Assembly (NCBI GenBank): GCA_030428785.1
Contig: JAUIEF010000008.1
Span: forward strand, 1-64,000
DNA length: 64,000 nucleotides
Reading direction: 5' to 3'
Source of the DNA: a bacterium
GTDB taxonomy: Bacteria > Planctomycetota > B15-G4
Of the stretch, positions 26,979-35,797 are shown piece by piece. Numbering within the stretch: the stretch's first letter is position 1; every line of letters begins with the position of its first letter. Below the pieces are notes generated by a model. That model worked only from the letters and a program-made list of their open reading frames with translations. It ran no database searches and was not told where the DNA came from. Position numbers and translations under genes: made by a program.

Positions 26979-27007
26979 GTGTCGCATGAATATGTCATAT
27001 ATTACAC
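26979..27007. promoter_or_regulatory. AT-rich dyad in divergent promoter region
   Basis: GTGTcgcATGAatatgTCATatattACAC. Confidence 0.4.
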
Positions 27008-27146
27008 CAGCGAGGCTTCGGGAGCGGCGATCGTTCCCGGCCCGGCGGTCCCCGGACCGTCCGGGGGCTCCGGACCGCCCGCCTCCCCGCGCGCCGGGGA
27101 CCGGCCTCGACCACCCCCTCCGACATCCCGAGAAGCGAGAACCCCC

Positions 27147-28577
27147 ATGTCCCGTCCGATCGTCCGCCGCGCCGCCCGCCTCTCGTGGGCCATGGGCTGC
27201 GGCCTCCTGCTCCTGACCCCGGCCGCCCGCGCCGGCGACCCCACCTTCACCTACGTCGATCTGGGCACGCTCGGCGGCCCCGAGTCCGTCGCCATGGGCC
27301 TCAACGAGTCCGGTCAGGTCGTCGGCTGGGCCATGATCGACGGCTGCACCGCGCAGGGTCACCCCTGCCGCCGCGCCTTCCTCTGGGAGGACGGCGTCAT
27401 GACCGACCTCGGCCTGCTCGCCGGCGACGAGGAGAGCGTCGCGCGCGCGATCAACGACGCGGGCTTCGTCGTGGGCACTTCCGAGAGCGACGTCGTCTTC
27501 GGCTCGGGCACCTTCCACGCGTTCCAGTGGGACGGCGCGATGAGCGCGCTGCCGGACCTCGGCCTCGGCCAGAGCTTCGCGCACGACGTGAACGACGCGG
27601 GCCTCGTCGCGGGCAGCAGCAACGACCCGGGCACCGCGCGCGACACCGCCGTGACCTGGCTCGGCGGCGTCGTGGAGGACGTCGGCAAGACCGAGCCCCA
27701 CTCCTACAGCCGCGCCTACGGCGTGAGCGAGGGCGGCGTGCTCGTCGGCTTCGCGTGGAACCTGTTCTCGCCCAACGACGCGATCCTGTTCGACGGCGGC
27801 GTGTGGTCCATGATCGGCGGCTTCGGCCAGTTCCAGAACGCGGAGGCCTACGACGTCACGGACACCGGCTACGTGTGCGGGCTCCAGGCGTTCCCGTCCG
27901 GCTCGTGGCACGCGTGCCTGTGGACGCCGGGCGGCGCGCTCGACCTCGGCCTGCTCGCGGGCCACGACACCTCCGAGCTCTACGACGTGAACGACGCGGG
28001 CCTCGCCGTGGGGCGCTCGTACGACACCTTCACCGCCGCGAGCCGCGCGATCTTCTGGGACGGCACGACGCTCCACGACCTCGAGGACCTCGTCGCGCCG
28101 AGCGTCCCGGGCGTGCTCTTCGAGGCGCGCGAGATCAACGAGGCCGGCGACATCGTCGGCACGAGCCTCGTCGACGGCTTCTTCCGCGCGTTCCTCATGG
28201 TGCGCGAGCCGTGGGAGGACCTCGGCGGCGGCTCGCCCGGCGTGAACGGCGTGCCGCACCTCGCCGCGTCCGGCGACATGACGGCCGGCACGCCGCTGAC
28301 CCTCGCGCTCAGCGACGCGGCGCCGGGCGCCCTCACCGCGGGCTGGCTCTCCTTCTCGTCGACGCCCGTCGACGTCCTGGGCGGCACGCTCCACGCGAAC
28401 CCGAAGACCGTCCAGATCCTGCGGACGACCGACGGCGCGGGCGACTGGAGCCAGACGCTCACCTGGCCGGCGGGCATCCCCGCGGGCCTCGAGCTCTGGG
28501 TGCAGTTCCTCGTGCAGGACCTCTCCGTGCCGGCCGAGATCACGCTGTCGAACGCGATCACCGCCGTGACGCCGTGA
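27147..28577 (+). CDS. HAF-repeat exported protein
   Basis: Signal peptide; repeats YVDLGTLGGPESVAMGLNESGQVVGWA, DLGLLAGDEESVARAINDAGFVVGTS, ARAIFWDGTTLHDLEDLV, EINEAGDIVGTS. Confidence 0.82.
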   Translation: MSRPIVRRAARLSWAMGCGLLLLTPAARAGDPTFTYVDLGTLGGPESVAMGLNESGQVVGWAMIDGCTAQGHPCRRAFLWEDGVMTDLGLLAGDEESVARAINDAGFVVGTSESDVVFGSGTFHAFQWDGAMSALPDLGLGQSFAHDVNDAGLVAGSSNDPGTARDTAVTWLGGVVEDVGKTEPHSYSRAYGVSEGGVLVGFAWNLFSPNDAILFDGGVWSMIGGFGQFQNAEAYDVTDTGYVCGLQAFPSGSWHACLWTPGGALDLGLLAGHDTSELYDVNDAGLAVGRSYDTFTAASRAIFWDGTTLHDLEDLVAPSVPGVLFEAREINEAGDIVGTSLVDGFFRAFLMVREPWEDLGGGSPGVNGVPHLAASGDMTAGTPLTLALSDAAPGALTAGWLSFSSTPVDVLGGTLHANPKTVQILRTTDGAGDWSQTLTWPAGIPAGLELWVQFLVQDLSVPAEITLSNAITAVTP

Positions 28578-28696
28578 CGCCCGGGGGGCGGGGCGCGGCC
28601 CGTCGCGCGCGCCCCCCCGGCCGCCGACCGCCGGCACCCGTCCCGCCCGGGACCGGCGCCCCCGCGGATTCCCGGCCGGAAGTCCTCAACTCGCCG

Positions 28697-28745
28697 CCGC
28701 CTCCGGACGAAGGTCGGGGTTTTCCCCCGGTGCGTCCGGAGGCGG
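28697..28745 (+). promoter_or_regulatory. hairpin sequestering the Shine-Dalgarno of the 28750 gene
   Basis: CCGCCTCCGGACG (28697-28709) / CGTCCGGAGGCGG (28733-28745), perfect 13-bp stem; inner CGGGG-ttttc-CCCCG hairpin; 3' arm holds GGAGG, ATG at 28750. Confidence 0.7.
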
Positions 28746-28749
28746 TGCC

Positions 28750-29322
28750 ATGTGGTCCTTCGACAAGCTCAAGCTCCCGCTCACGCGGCCCGTGAAGGGC
28801 GGCTCGACCGTCGTCGCGGCCGCGGTGGCGCTCGGCGGCATCGTCGTCCTGGCGCACCCGCTGCACTCCTCGCAGGACGCGCTGGCCGGATCGGCCGCGA
28901 GCCTCGCCGAGAGCCTCGAGGCGCAGACCGTCCTCGCGAAGAACCTCGTCTCGGAGCCGCTGCCCGAGCCGCTGCCCGGGGCGGGCCCCGACGTCCGAGA
29001 GACCGTGACGGACGTCCTCGACGCCTTCGAGAGCGCGCTCGACGAGGACGTCGCGCGCTGCACCCAGGGCCTCGAGGGCTGCGTCGACGCCGGCGGCTGC
29101 GTCGGGCCCGCGGACGCTCCCGACGGCTCCTGCACGGGCGCGACCTGCGCTCCCGCGGACGCCGCCGCCTGCCCGGCCACGGCCGACGACGCCGTGTCCG
29201 GCGCCTGCCCCGCGGACCCCGCGGCGGACGGCGAGGGCTCCCCCCGCGCCTGCGAAGGCGGGCCCGGGACCTGCGCTCCGGCCCCCGCGTCGGACGGCGG
29301 GAGCAGCACCTCCCGGCCCTGA
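28750..29322 (+). CDS. Cys-rich single-TM hypothetical protein
   Basis: 190 aa; N-terminal hydrophobic segment; nine Cys in the low-complexity C-terminal half. GGAGG SD. Confidence 0.7.
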   Translation: MWSFDKLKLPLTRPVKGGSTVVAAAVALGGIVVLAHPLHSSQDALAGSAASLAESLEAQTVLAKNLVSEPLPEPLPGAGPDVRETVTDVLDAFESALDEDVARCTQGLEGCVDAGGCVGPADAPDGSCTGATCAPADAAACPATADDAVSGACPADPAADGEGSPRACEGGPGTCAPAPASDGGSSTSRP

Positions 29323-29561
29323 CCGACCGCCGGGATCCCGGAATTCGGGGGCGCCGAGCCGAATCGGTTCCCCACGGATTCCAGATCCTGGTGTGAAATG
29401 GTCTCGATCGATCCGGTCCCGACCCCTCGCCTCGGGGGTGCGGCGCCGGCCTCGGCCGCCGGGCGCCGCCCGACGCCGCGACCTCGGGCCCGCCCCCACG
29501 GGCCTCGCCGCGACCTCCGCGGAGCCGGCTCGATCCGGGCAATGAACCACTCGAAGGGCAA

Positions 29562-29580
29562 GTCGCCGGCCCCCGGCGAC
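29562..29580 (+). promoter_or_regulatory. hairpin 10 nt upstream of ATG 29591
   Basis: GTCGCCGG-CCC-CCGGCGAC, perfect 8-bp stem. Confidence 0.45.
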
Positions 29581-29590
29581 CCTTGAAGAC

Positions 29591-31447
29591 ATGACGGACC
29601 ACGTATCCCTCCGGCGCGACCGCCCCGCGGCCCTCGCGCTCCTCCTCGGCCTCTCCCTCGCCTGCCTCTCCTGGCAGAGCGCCACGCAGGTCGGACTCGA
29701 CTCCCCCGGCATCGACGTCTCGACGATGACCCCGGTCCCGCTCGCGCTCGAGAACGGCGCGGGCACGTACGACCTGTGGTCGGCGATCGAGGAGACCGGC
29801 GCCGCCGCGCTGCAGATCAAGGACATCGACTTCCTGCCGATCCGCGCGGTGGGGCAGCGCGCCGTCGACGCCCTGCGCCTCGACCGGCCGTCCACCGCGG
29901 GCGTCGGCTCGGCGGCGCCGTCCATCCGGCTGCCGAAGCGCGGCTCGCTGTACCGCGTGCGGCGCGACACGCGCACCGGCATCCTGCACGTCGACGCGAG
30001 CGGACTCGCGCGCATGGTGCTCGAGGTGCCGGACGTCGGCGGCCAGCCGTCGCTGCTCGACGGGCTCGGCGTCTCGTGGCGCGGCGACAACGCGCTCGTC
30101 GCGACGACGGTCGCGGCCGGCGGCGACATCTACATGCTCGACCTCGTCGGCCTCGGCTCGACGAAGCTGCTCTCCGCGAACGTCGGTCCGCTCGCGATCG
30201 ACGCCGACTCGCTGCGCGTGTCGCGGCGCGCCGCCTGGCTCACCGCCGACGGCGACCTGTGGTGCGCGACGGACCCCGCGTCCGGCAACCTCTCGCTCAA
30301 GCTCCCGCTCGTGCCGGGCGACGCGCTGCCCGAGCTCGTGCAGTCGCGCAACGGCGAGAGCGTCGCCGTCTACTACGAGGAGGCGCCCGGTGAGCGCCGG
30401 CTCGTCGTCGCGTCGCGCAACGGCGGCACGACCGTCATCACGAAGCAGGCGTCCGACTACTCGCTGCCGGGCCTCGACGACCCGCTCGGTCCGTGGGTCG
30501 CCCTCTCGCCCGACGGCGGCATGGTCGCGTTCATGACCCGCGAGTCGCCGTGGCACGGCAAGTGGTCGCACGAGATCTTCGTGCGCGAGGTCGGCTCGGC
30601 GCAGCCCGTCCTGAAGGTGACGGAGGAGCCGTCGTTCCCCGTGTACATCGACAACGTCGGCGTGCTCGGGTTCGTGCACGACCGCGTGCTCACCTTCTTC
30701 GCGGGCGACGAGTTCCTGAGCGGCATCCCCGCCGAGGACGGCGTGGGCGCGGCCGACTGGTTCGCGGCCGACTTCAAGGGCGGCAAGACGCAGCCCGTGG
30801 TCAAGAACCTCACGGGCACGAGCGGCGACCCCGTGCCGCCCTTCGACCAGCCGGGGCAGCTCTCCTTCAAGGAGGTGCTCGTCGACCCGCTCGCGGAGCG
30901 CTTCCTGCTCACGGGCGCGCCGGTCGCCGGCGCCGCCGACTTCCTCGTCTCGACCGCGATCGACCCGGACGACTGGGACACGACCGCGCAGGAGCTGCTC
31001 ACGGGCGTCGTCGGCGACGTGCAGCTCGTGGGCGCGGGCTCCGAGGTGCTCGTCGTCTCGCCGGACCACGGCGACGACTGCGAGGACGAGCTCGCCGTCG
31101 ACCTGCTGCGGCCGCTCGACGACACGCTCGCGGGCATGTGGTCCGTGACGTCCCTCGACGACGACGAGACGATGGACCGCATCGTCGGACGCGGCGGCGT
31201 GGTCGGCACGGTCATCGACACGGGGTGGAAGCGGAAGCCCGCGTTCATCCTGGGCTCGACCGGACAGCTCGTGACCGTGGGGCTCAAGGCGCCCGAGGTC
31301 TCGCCGCTCATCCGCGTGGGCGACGCGGGCCGCATGACCTTCGGCTTCGGACCGGTCGGCGGGCCGTACCAGTTCGTCAGCGTGGACGTCGACCGCAACG
31401 CGACGCTGCTCGCCGTGCCCGCCACGAAGGGCTTCCCGCTGCACTGA
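29591..31447 (+). CDS. exported hypothetical protein, beta-propeller/TolB-like
   Basis: 618 aa, signal peptide; ALSPDGGMVAFMTRESP resembles WD40/PD40 motifs. Confidence 0.7.
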   Translation: MTDHVSLRRDRPAALALLLGLSLACLSWQSATQVGLDSPGIDVSTMTPVPLALENGAGTYDLWSAIEETGAAALQIKDIDFLPIRAVGQRAVDALRLDRPSTAGVGSAAPSIRLPKRGSLYRVRRDTRTGILHVDASGLARMVLEVPDVGGQPSLLDGLGVSWRGDNALVATTVAAGGDIYMLDLVGLGSTKLLSANVGPLAIDADSLRVSRRAAWLTADGDLWCATDPASGNLSLKLPLVPGDALPELVQSRNGESVAVYYEEAPGERRLVVASRNGGTTVITKQASDYSLPGLDDPLGPWVALSPDGGMVAFMTRESPWHGKWSHEIFVREVGSAQPVLKVTEEPSFPVYIDNVGVLGFVHDRVLTFFAGDEFLSGIPAEDGVGAADWFAADFKGGKTQPVVKNLTGTSGDPVPPFDQPGQLSFKEVLVDPLAERFLLTGAPVAGAADFLVSTAIDPDDWDTTAQELLTGVVGDVQLVGAGSEVLVVSPDHGDDCEDELAVDLLRPLDDTLAGMWSVTSLDDDETMDRIVGRGGVVGTVIDTGWKRKPAFILGSTGQLVTVGLKAPEVSPLIRVGDAGRMTFGFGPVGGPYQFVSVDVDRNATLLAVPATKGFPLH

Positions 31448-31472
31448 CGGAGCTCCGCGCGTCGGCGGCGGG

Positions 31473-31478
31473 TATCCT
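31473..31478 (+). promoter_or_regulatory. putative -10 element (TATCCT) 6 nt before ATG
   Basis: gggTATCCTgtcgcgATG. Confidence 0.5.
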
Positions 31479-31484
31479 GTCGCG

Positions 31485-32444
31485 ATGCTCGACGCGCTGA
31501 CCCCGGACACCGTGCGCGACGCCGCCGCGCGCATCGCCCCGTACGTCGTGCGGACGCCGGTGCTGCGGCGCGAGGTCGGCGACGCGGCCCTGCTCCTCAA
31601 GCCCGAGTCGCTCCAGCCCACCGGCGCGTTCAAGCTGCGCGGCGCGTTCAGCCTCATGACGACGCTGCCGGACGACGTGCCGGGCGTCGTCGCGCACAGC
31701 TCGGGCAACCATGCGCAGGCCGTCGCGTGCGCCGCGGCGCGGCTCGGTGTGCGCGCGGTGATCGTCATGCCGTCGGACGCGCCGGAGCTCAAGCGGAGGC
31801 GGACGGAGGCGTGGGGCGCGGAGGTCGTGGTCGTCGGACCGGACAGCGACGAGCGGGCGGCGAAGGCCGAGGAGCTCGCGGAACGCGAGGGGCTCGTGTC
31901 CGTGCCGCCCTACGACCACGCGCTCATCGCCGCGGGGCAGGGCACGGCGGCGCTCGAGCTGCTCGAGGACGTCGGCGCGCTCGACCGCTTCTACGCGCCC
32001 GTGAGCGGCGGCGGCCTCATGGCCGGCTGCGCGACGGTCGTGCACGCGGCGCTGCCGGACGCGGAGATCGTGGGCGTGGAGCCGGAGGACGCCGACGACA
32101 CGGCGCGCAGCCTCGCGGCGGGCGAGCGGGTGGCCGTGCCGCCGCCGCGGACCATCGCCGACGGGCTGCGCGTGCGCCGTCCCGGCGCGCTCACGTTCGA
32201 GGTCGTGCGGCGTCGGGTCGCGCGCATCGAGCTCGTGACGGACGACGAGCTGCGCGACGCCATGCGCTGGGCGCTCGACGAGCTGCGGCTCGTGCTCGAG
32301 CCGAGCGGCGCGGCGTCGCTCGCGGTCGCGCTGCGCGAGGGCCGCGGGCGCTGCGGCGTCCTGCTGAGCGGCGGCAACGTCGACCCGGCGCTGCTCGCGG
32401 AGGTCGCGGCCGCGCGGCCGCGCGTGGCGTCGGCCGGCGCCTGA
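31485..32444 (+). CDS. threonine/serine dehydratase (PLP-dependent)
   Basis: LLLKPESLQPTGAFKLRGAFSLM, VVAHSSGNHAQAVACAAARLG, PVSGGGLMAGCATV, VLLSGGNVD. Confidence 0.93.
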   Translation: MLDALTPDTVRDAAARIAPYVVRTPVLRREVGDAALLLKPESLQPTGAFKLRGAFSLMTTLPDDVPGVVAHSSGNHAQAVACAAARLGVRAVIVMPSDAPELKRRRTEAWGAEVVVVGPDSDERAAKAEELAEREGLVSVPPYDHALIAAGQGTAALELLEDVGALDRFYAPVSGGGLMAGCATVVHAALPDAEIVGVEPEDADDTARSLAAGERVAVPPPRTIADGLRVRRPGALTFEVVRRRVARIELVTDDELRDAMRWALDELRLVLEPSGAASLAVALREGRGRCGVLLSGGNVDPALLAEVAAARPRVASAGA

Positions 32445-32577
32445 CGACCGCGCCAGCGGGCGACCGACGACCACGGCGGCGCGGGGCAGGGCGACCCGCC
32501 GTCGTGCCGCGCGGTGGATCGCGCCGAGAGCGCCGCGCTACGATCGCGCCTCCCATCCTCGCTGCGGAGCGCGCACC

Positions 32578-33279
32578 ATGAAGATCCAGGGAGCCCGGGT
32601 CCTCGTCACCGGCGGATCGACCGGCATCGGCAAGGCCATCGCGCTCGCGATGCGCGAGAAGGGCGCGCAGGTGGGCATCACCGGGCGGCGTCGCGCGCTG
32701 CTCGAGGCGACCGCGCAGGAGATCGGCGCGACGGCGTACACCGGCGACGTGAGCGTCGAGGAGGACTGCATCGCGACCATGGACGCCTTCGTGGAGGCGC
32801 ACGAGGGCATCGACGTGCTCGTGAACAACGCGGGCTTCGGCGTGTTCCAGCCGCTCGTCGAGATCCAGCGCGAGACCTTCGAGGCGGTCTTCGCGACGAA
32901 CGTCGTGGGCGCCATGCTCATGGCGCGCGAGGCGGCCAAGCGCTTCGTCGAGCAGCGCTCCGGCAACATCGTGAACATCTCGAGCACGTCCGGGCTGCGC
33001 GGCGGCGCGAACGCGTCCGCGTACTCGGCGTCCAAGTTCGCGCTGCGCGGCCTCAGCGAGTGCTGGCGCGCCGAGCTGCGGCCCTCGAACGTCCGCGTGC
33101 TCCACGTGAACCCGAGCGAGGTCCTCACCGACTTCGCGAGCACCGCCGGCTTCAAGCAGGAGAGCTCGCCGCGGAAGCTGCGCGCGAGCGAGGTCGCGTC
33201 GGCCGTCGTCGGCGCGCTCGAGATGGACGACCGGGGGTTCATCCCGGAGCTGAGCGTGTGGGCAACAAACCCTTTCTAG
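32578..33279 (+). CDS. SDR family oxidoreductase
   Basis: ARVLVTGGSTGIGKAIALAMREKGAQVGITGR, VLVNNAGFGVF, NIVNISSTSGLRGGANASAYSASKFALRGLSE. Confidence 0.93.
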   Translation: MKIQGARVLVTGGSTGIGKAIALAMREKGAQVGITGRRRALLEATAQEIGATAYTGDVSVEEDCIATMDAFVEAHEGIDVLVNNAGFGVFQPLVEIQRETFEAVFATNVVGAMLMAREAAKRFVEQRSGNIVNISSTSGLRGGANASAYSASKFALRGLSECWRAELRPSNVRVLHVNPSEVLTDFASTAGFKQESSPRKLRASEVASAVVGALEMDDRGFIPELSVWATNPF

Positions 33280-33304
33280 GTCGAGTGAGTGCGTCGACTC
33301 TGTC

Positions 33305-33416
33305 GCGTCAGCTTCGCCATGGCGTCGTTATCCGGCATCGGCCAATGCTCAACGGGGCCAGGGGCCCCGCCTCCGCTTGGCCGATACCGGATGCCTGGCC
33401 ACGACGAACCTGACGC
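33305..33416. repeat. 112-bp imperfect inverted repeat, intergenic
   Basis: GCGTCAG..TTCG..TGGC..TCCGGCATCGGCCAA (33305-33345) pairs with TTGGCCGATACCGGA..GCC..CGAA..CTGACGC (33377-33416); apex CGGGGCC-agg-GGCCCCG (33353-33369). Confidence 0.8.
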
Positions 33417-33560
33417 AACGATTGTCCAATCGAGAAGCATGGTCCCTCGAGGAGATTCGTCAGGATGAAGCATGAGCGCCCTGCCTCCACGGCTCGTTCG
33501 ATCGGCACTCCGGCACACCGGCTCCCGTCTTCGCCCGGTGGCGCCGATTTCTCGGTGCCC

Positions 33561-35717
33561 ATGACGTGCTTGGTCAGCCTCCTCGCGCTCGTCGCGGCGT
33601 GCGCGGGGCCCGGCCCCGAGGAGGCGCTGGCCGTCGGCGCCGGGCGGCCCTCCGCCGTCGAGCGCGGGTCGGGCGTCACCTCCGTGCGCGTCGCGCCGTC
33701 GCTGCCGGACGCGCCCTGGGACGCGCCCGCGCTGCGCCGCGCCGTCGCCGTGCAGGACGGCCGCACCGGCGAGCCGGTCGCCTGGGACGCGATGCTCGAC
33801 GACCTCGCGGGCGCGGACGTCGTGTTCGTGGGCGAGACGCACGACGACGAGACGACGCATCGCGTCGAGCTCGGCGTGCTCGAGGGCCTGCTCGCGCGGC
33901 GCGACGGCCGCGTCGTGCTCGCGCTGGAGATGTTCGAGCGCGACGTGCAGCCCGCGCTCGACGCCTACCTCGCGGGCGAGACCGACGAGGCGACCTTCCT
34001 CGCGGCGTCGCGGCCGTGGGGCAACTACCGCACGGCGTACCGGCCGCTCGTCGAGACGGCGCGCCGCGCGGGCGCGCCCGTCGTCGCGAGCAACTTCCCG
34101 CGGCCGCTCACGCGCAAGGTGGCGACCGACGGCTTCGACGCGGTGGCGGCCGGCGGCGACACGCCCGTCGAGCTCCGTCCGAACACCGCCGCCTACTGGC
34201 GCCGCGTCGACAACGCCGTGCGCGGGCACCTCATGATGATGGGGCCGCGCGACGCCGCGAGCCGCCTCACCTCGACGCAGAGCCTGTGGGACAACGCCAT
34301 GGGCGAGGCCTGCGCCGACGCGCTCGCCGCGCACCCCGGCTCGGCCGTGCTCCACGTGAACGGCGGCTTCCACAGCGCGTACCGCGACGGCACGGTGCAC
34401 CAGCTCCGGCTGCGCGCGCCGGACGCGGTCGTGAAGACCGTGGACGTCGTGCCCACGGGCAACCCCGCCGTCGCCGACGTGTCCGGGAAGCCGCGCGCGG
34501 ACTACGTCGTCTTCGCGGAGGCGCGCGCGACGGACCTGCGCGACGGCGCGTACTCGGTGTGGGTGTCGCGCGAGCTGCGCTACCGGCTGCACGTGCCGGA
34601 CGGCGCGAGCGGCGACGCTCCCGTGCCGCTGCTCGTCTGGCTCACGGACGAGGGCCTCGACCCGGCGGACGACCTCGCGCGCTGGACGGCGCTCGTCGGC
34701 GACGAGGCGGCGGTGGCCGTGCTCGACCACGCGTACCCCGCGGAGGCGGCGGACCTCGGACCCGGCGGGCGCTGGTCGTGGCCCGAGACCTTCCTCGAGG
34801 ACCTGGGCGTCGTGCGCTCGGCGGTCGAGCGCACGTGGGCGCGGCTGTGCCGCGTCGCGCCGGTGGACCCGTCGCGCGTGTGCGTCGCGGGCGAGGGGAC
34901 GGGCGCGACGCAGGCGGCCGTCGTCGCGCTGCTCGCGGACCGCATCGAGGCCGACGTCGTCGCGCTCGGGCCGCGGCGCTACGCGCGCGTGAAGGACATC
35001 CCGCTGCCGCTCCCCGAGCTGCGCGGCGACGAGCCGGCGCCGAAGGTCACGCTCACGGTGCTCGGCGGCGAGGCCGACCGCGACTGGTGGGCGGACGAGC
35101 TCGAGGCGTACCGCGAGGTCGGGCTCGGGAGCGCGTTCGCGCTCGCGGGCGACGACCCGTGGGACGCGGCGCTCGCGCGCGAGAACGCCGTGCGCGGGGC
35201 GCTCGGGCTCGACGCGCGTGCGGACGGCGAGCGGCGGCACGTCCTCGTCGCCGACGCGTCGCCGCGCGCGCGGCACTGGGCGCGGCTCGTCGCGGCGCGG
35301 GCGTCGGCGGCCGACGGCGGCGTCGTCGCCGTGCTCGAGGAGGCGCCCGCGGACGGGGCGTCGGCGGAGGTCGCCGTCGCGAGCGCTCCGTCCGGCGATG
35401 CCGTGCCGCGTTGCCCGGGCCCCTTCGGCGGCACGACCGTCGTCGTCGCGACCGCGGACGACCTCGGCGCCTGGCAGGCCGTCGCCGCCGACGACCCGCT
35501 CGCCGCGGCGAGCCGCTTCCACCGCATGCGCGTCGCGACGGCGGACACGCTGCTCGACGTCGTCACGACGCTCCGCGACGAGGGGCGCACGAACCTGCTC
35601 GTCGTGCCGGGCCGCTTCTGCGCCGACGCCGCGACGATGCGCGACCTCGCCGCCCGCCTCGAGCCCGTCGCCGACGCGCTCACCTTGCAGTGGTCGCCGG
35701 GACTCGGCGCCGACTGA
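33561..35717 (+). CDS. ChaN-like lipoprotein fused to alpha/beta-hydrolase-like domain
   Basis: VVFVGETHDDETTHRVELGVLEGLLARRDGRVVLALEMFERDVQPALDAYLAGE ... HVNGGFHSAYRDGT (ChaN-like); second half hydrolase-like. Track starts at 33465; 33561 chosen because MTCLVSLLALVAACAG is a lipoprotein signal. Confidence 0.78.
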   Translation: MTCLVSLLALVAACAGPGPEEALAVGAGRPSAVERGSGVTSVRVAPSLPDAPWDAPALRRAVAVQDGRTGEPVAWDAMLDDLAGADVVFVGETHDDETTHRVELGVLEGLLARRDGRVVLALEMFERDVQPALDAYLAGETDEATFLAASRPWGNYRTAYRPLVETARRAGAPVVASNFPRPLTRKVATDGFDAVAAGGDTPVELRPNTAAYWRRVDNAVRGHLMMMGPRDAASRLTSTQSLWDNAMGEACADALAAHPGSAVLHVNGGFHSAYRDGTVHQLRLRAPDAVVKTVDVVPTGNPAVADVSGKPRADYVVFAEARATDLRDGAYSVWVSRELRYRLHVPDGASGDAPVPLLVWLTDEGLDPADDLARWTALVGDEAAVAVLDHAYPAEAADLGPGGRWSWPETFLEDLGVVRSAVERTWARLCRVAPVDPSRVCVAGEGTGATQAAVVALLADRIEADVVALGPRRYARVKDIPLPLPELRGDEPAPKVTLTVLGGEADRDWWADELEAYREVGLGSAFALAGDDPWDAALARENAVRGALGLDARADGERRHVLVADASPRARHWARLVAARASAADGGVVAVLEEAPADGASAEVAVASAPSGDAVPRCPGPFGGTTVVVATADDLGAWQAVAADDPLAAASRFHRMRVATADTLLDVVTTLRDEGRTNLLVVPGRFCADAATMRDLAARLEPVADALTLQWSPGLGAD

Positions 35718-35761
35718 CGCGCAGGCGATCGGGCGCCGACCGACGTCGCCGGCGCGTCGCG

Positions 35762-35777
35762 CCCCGTGCGGGGGACG
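35762..35777. repeat. 16-nt direct repeat copy 1 (CCCCGTGCGGGGGACG) downstream of MATE gene
   Basis: Identical 16-mer at 37382-37397; CCCC-gtgc-GGGG hairpin. Confidence 0.7.
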
Positions 35778-35797
35778 CGCCGCGCCGGCCGACCTCA

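Noticed and set aside
33305-33416. Integron attC site
   Set aside because: No GTTRRRY/RYYYAAC core sites at the ends of the inverted repeat and no integrase in the window.
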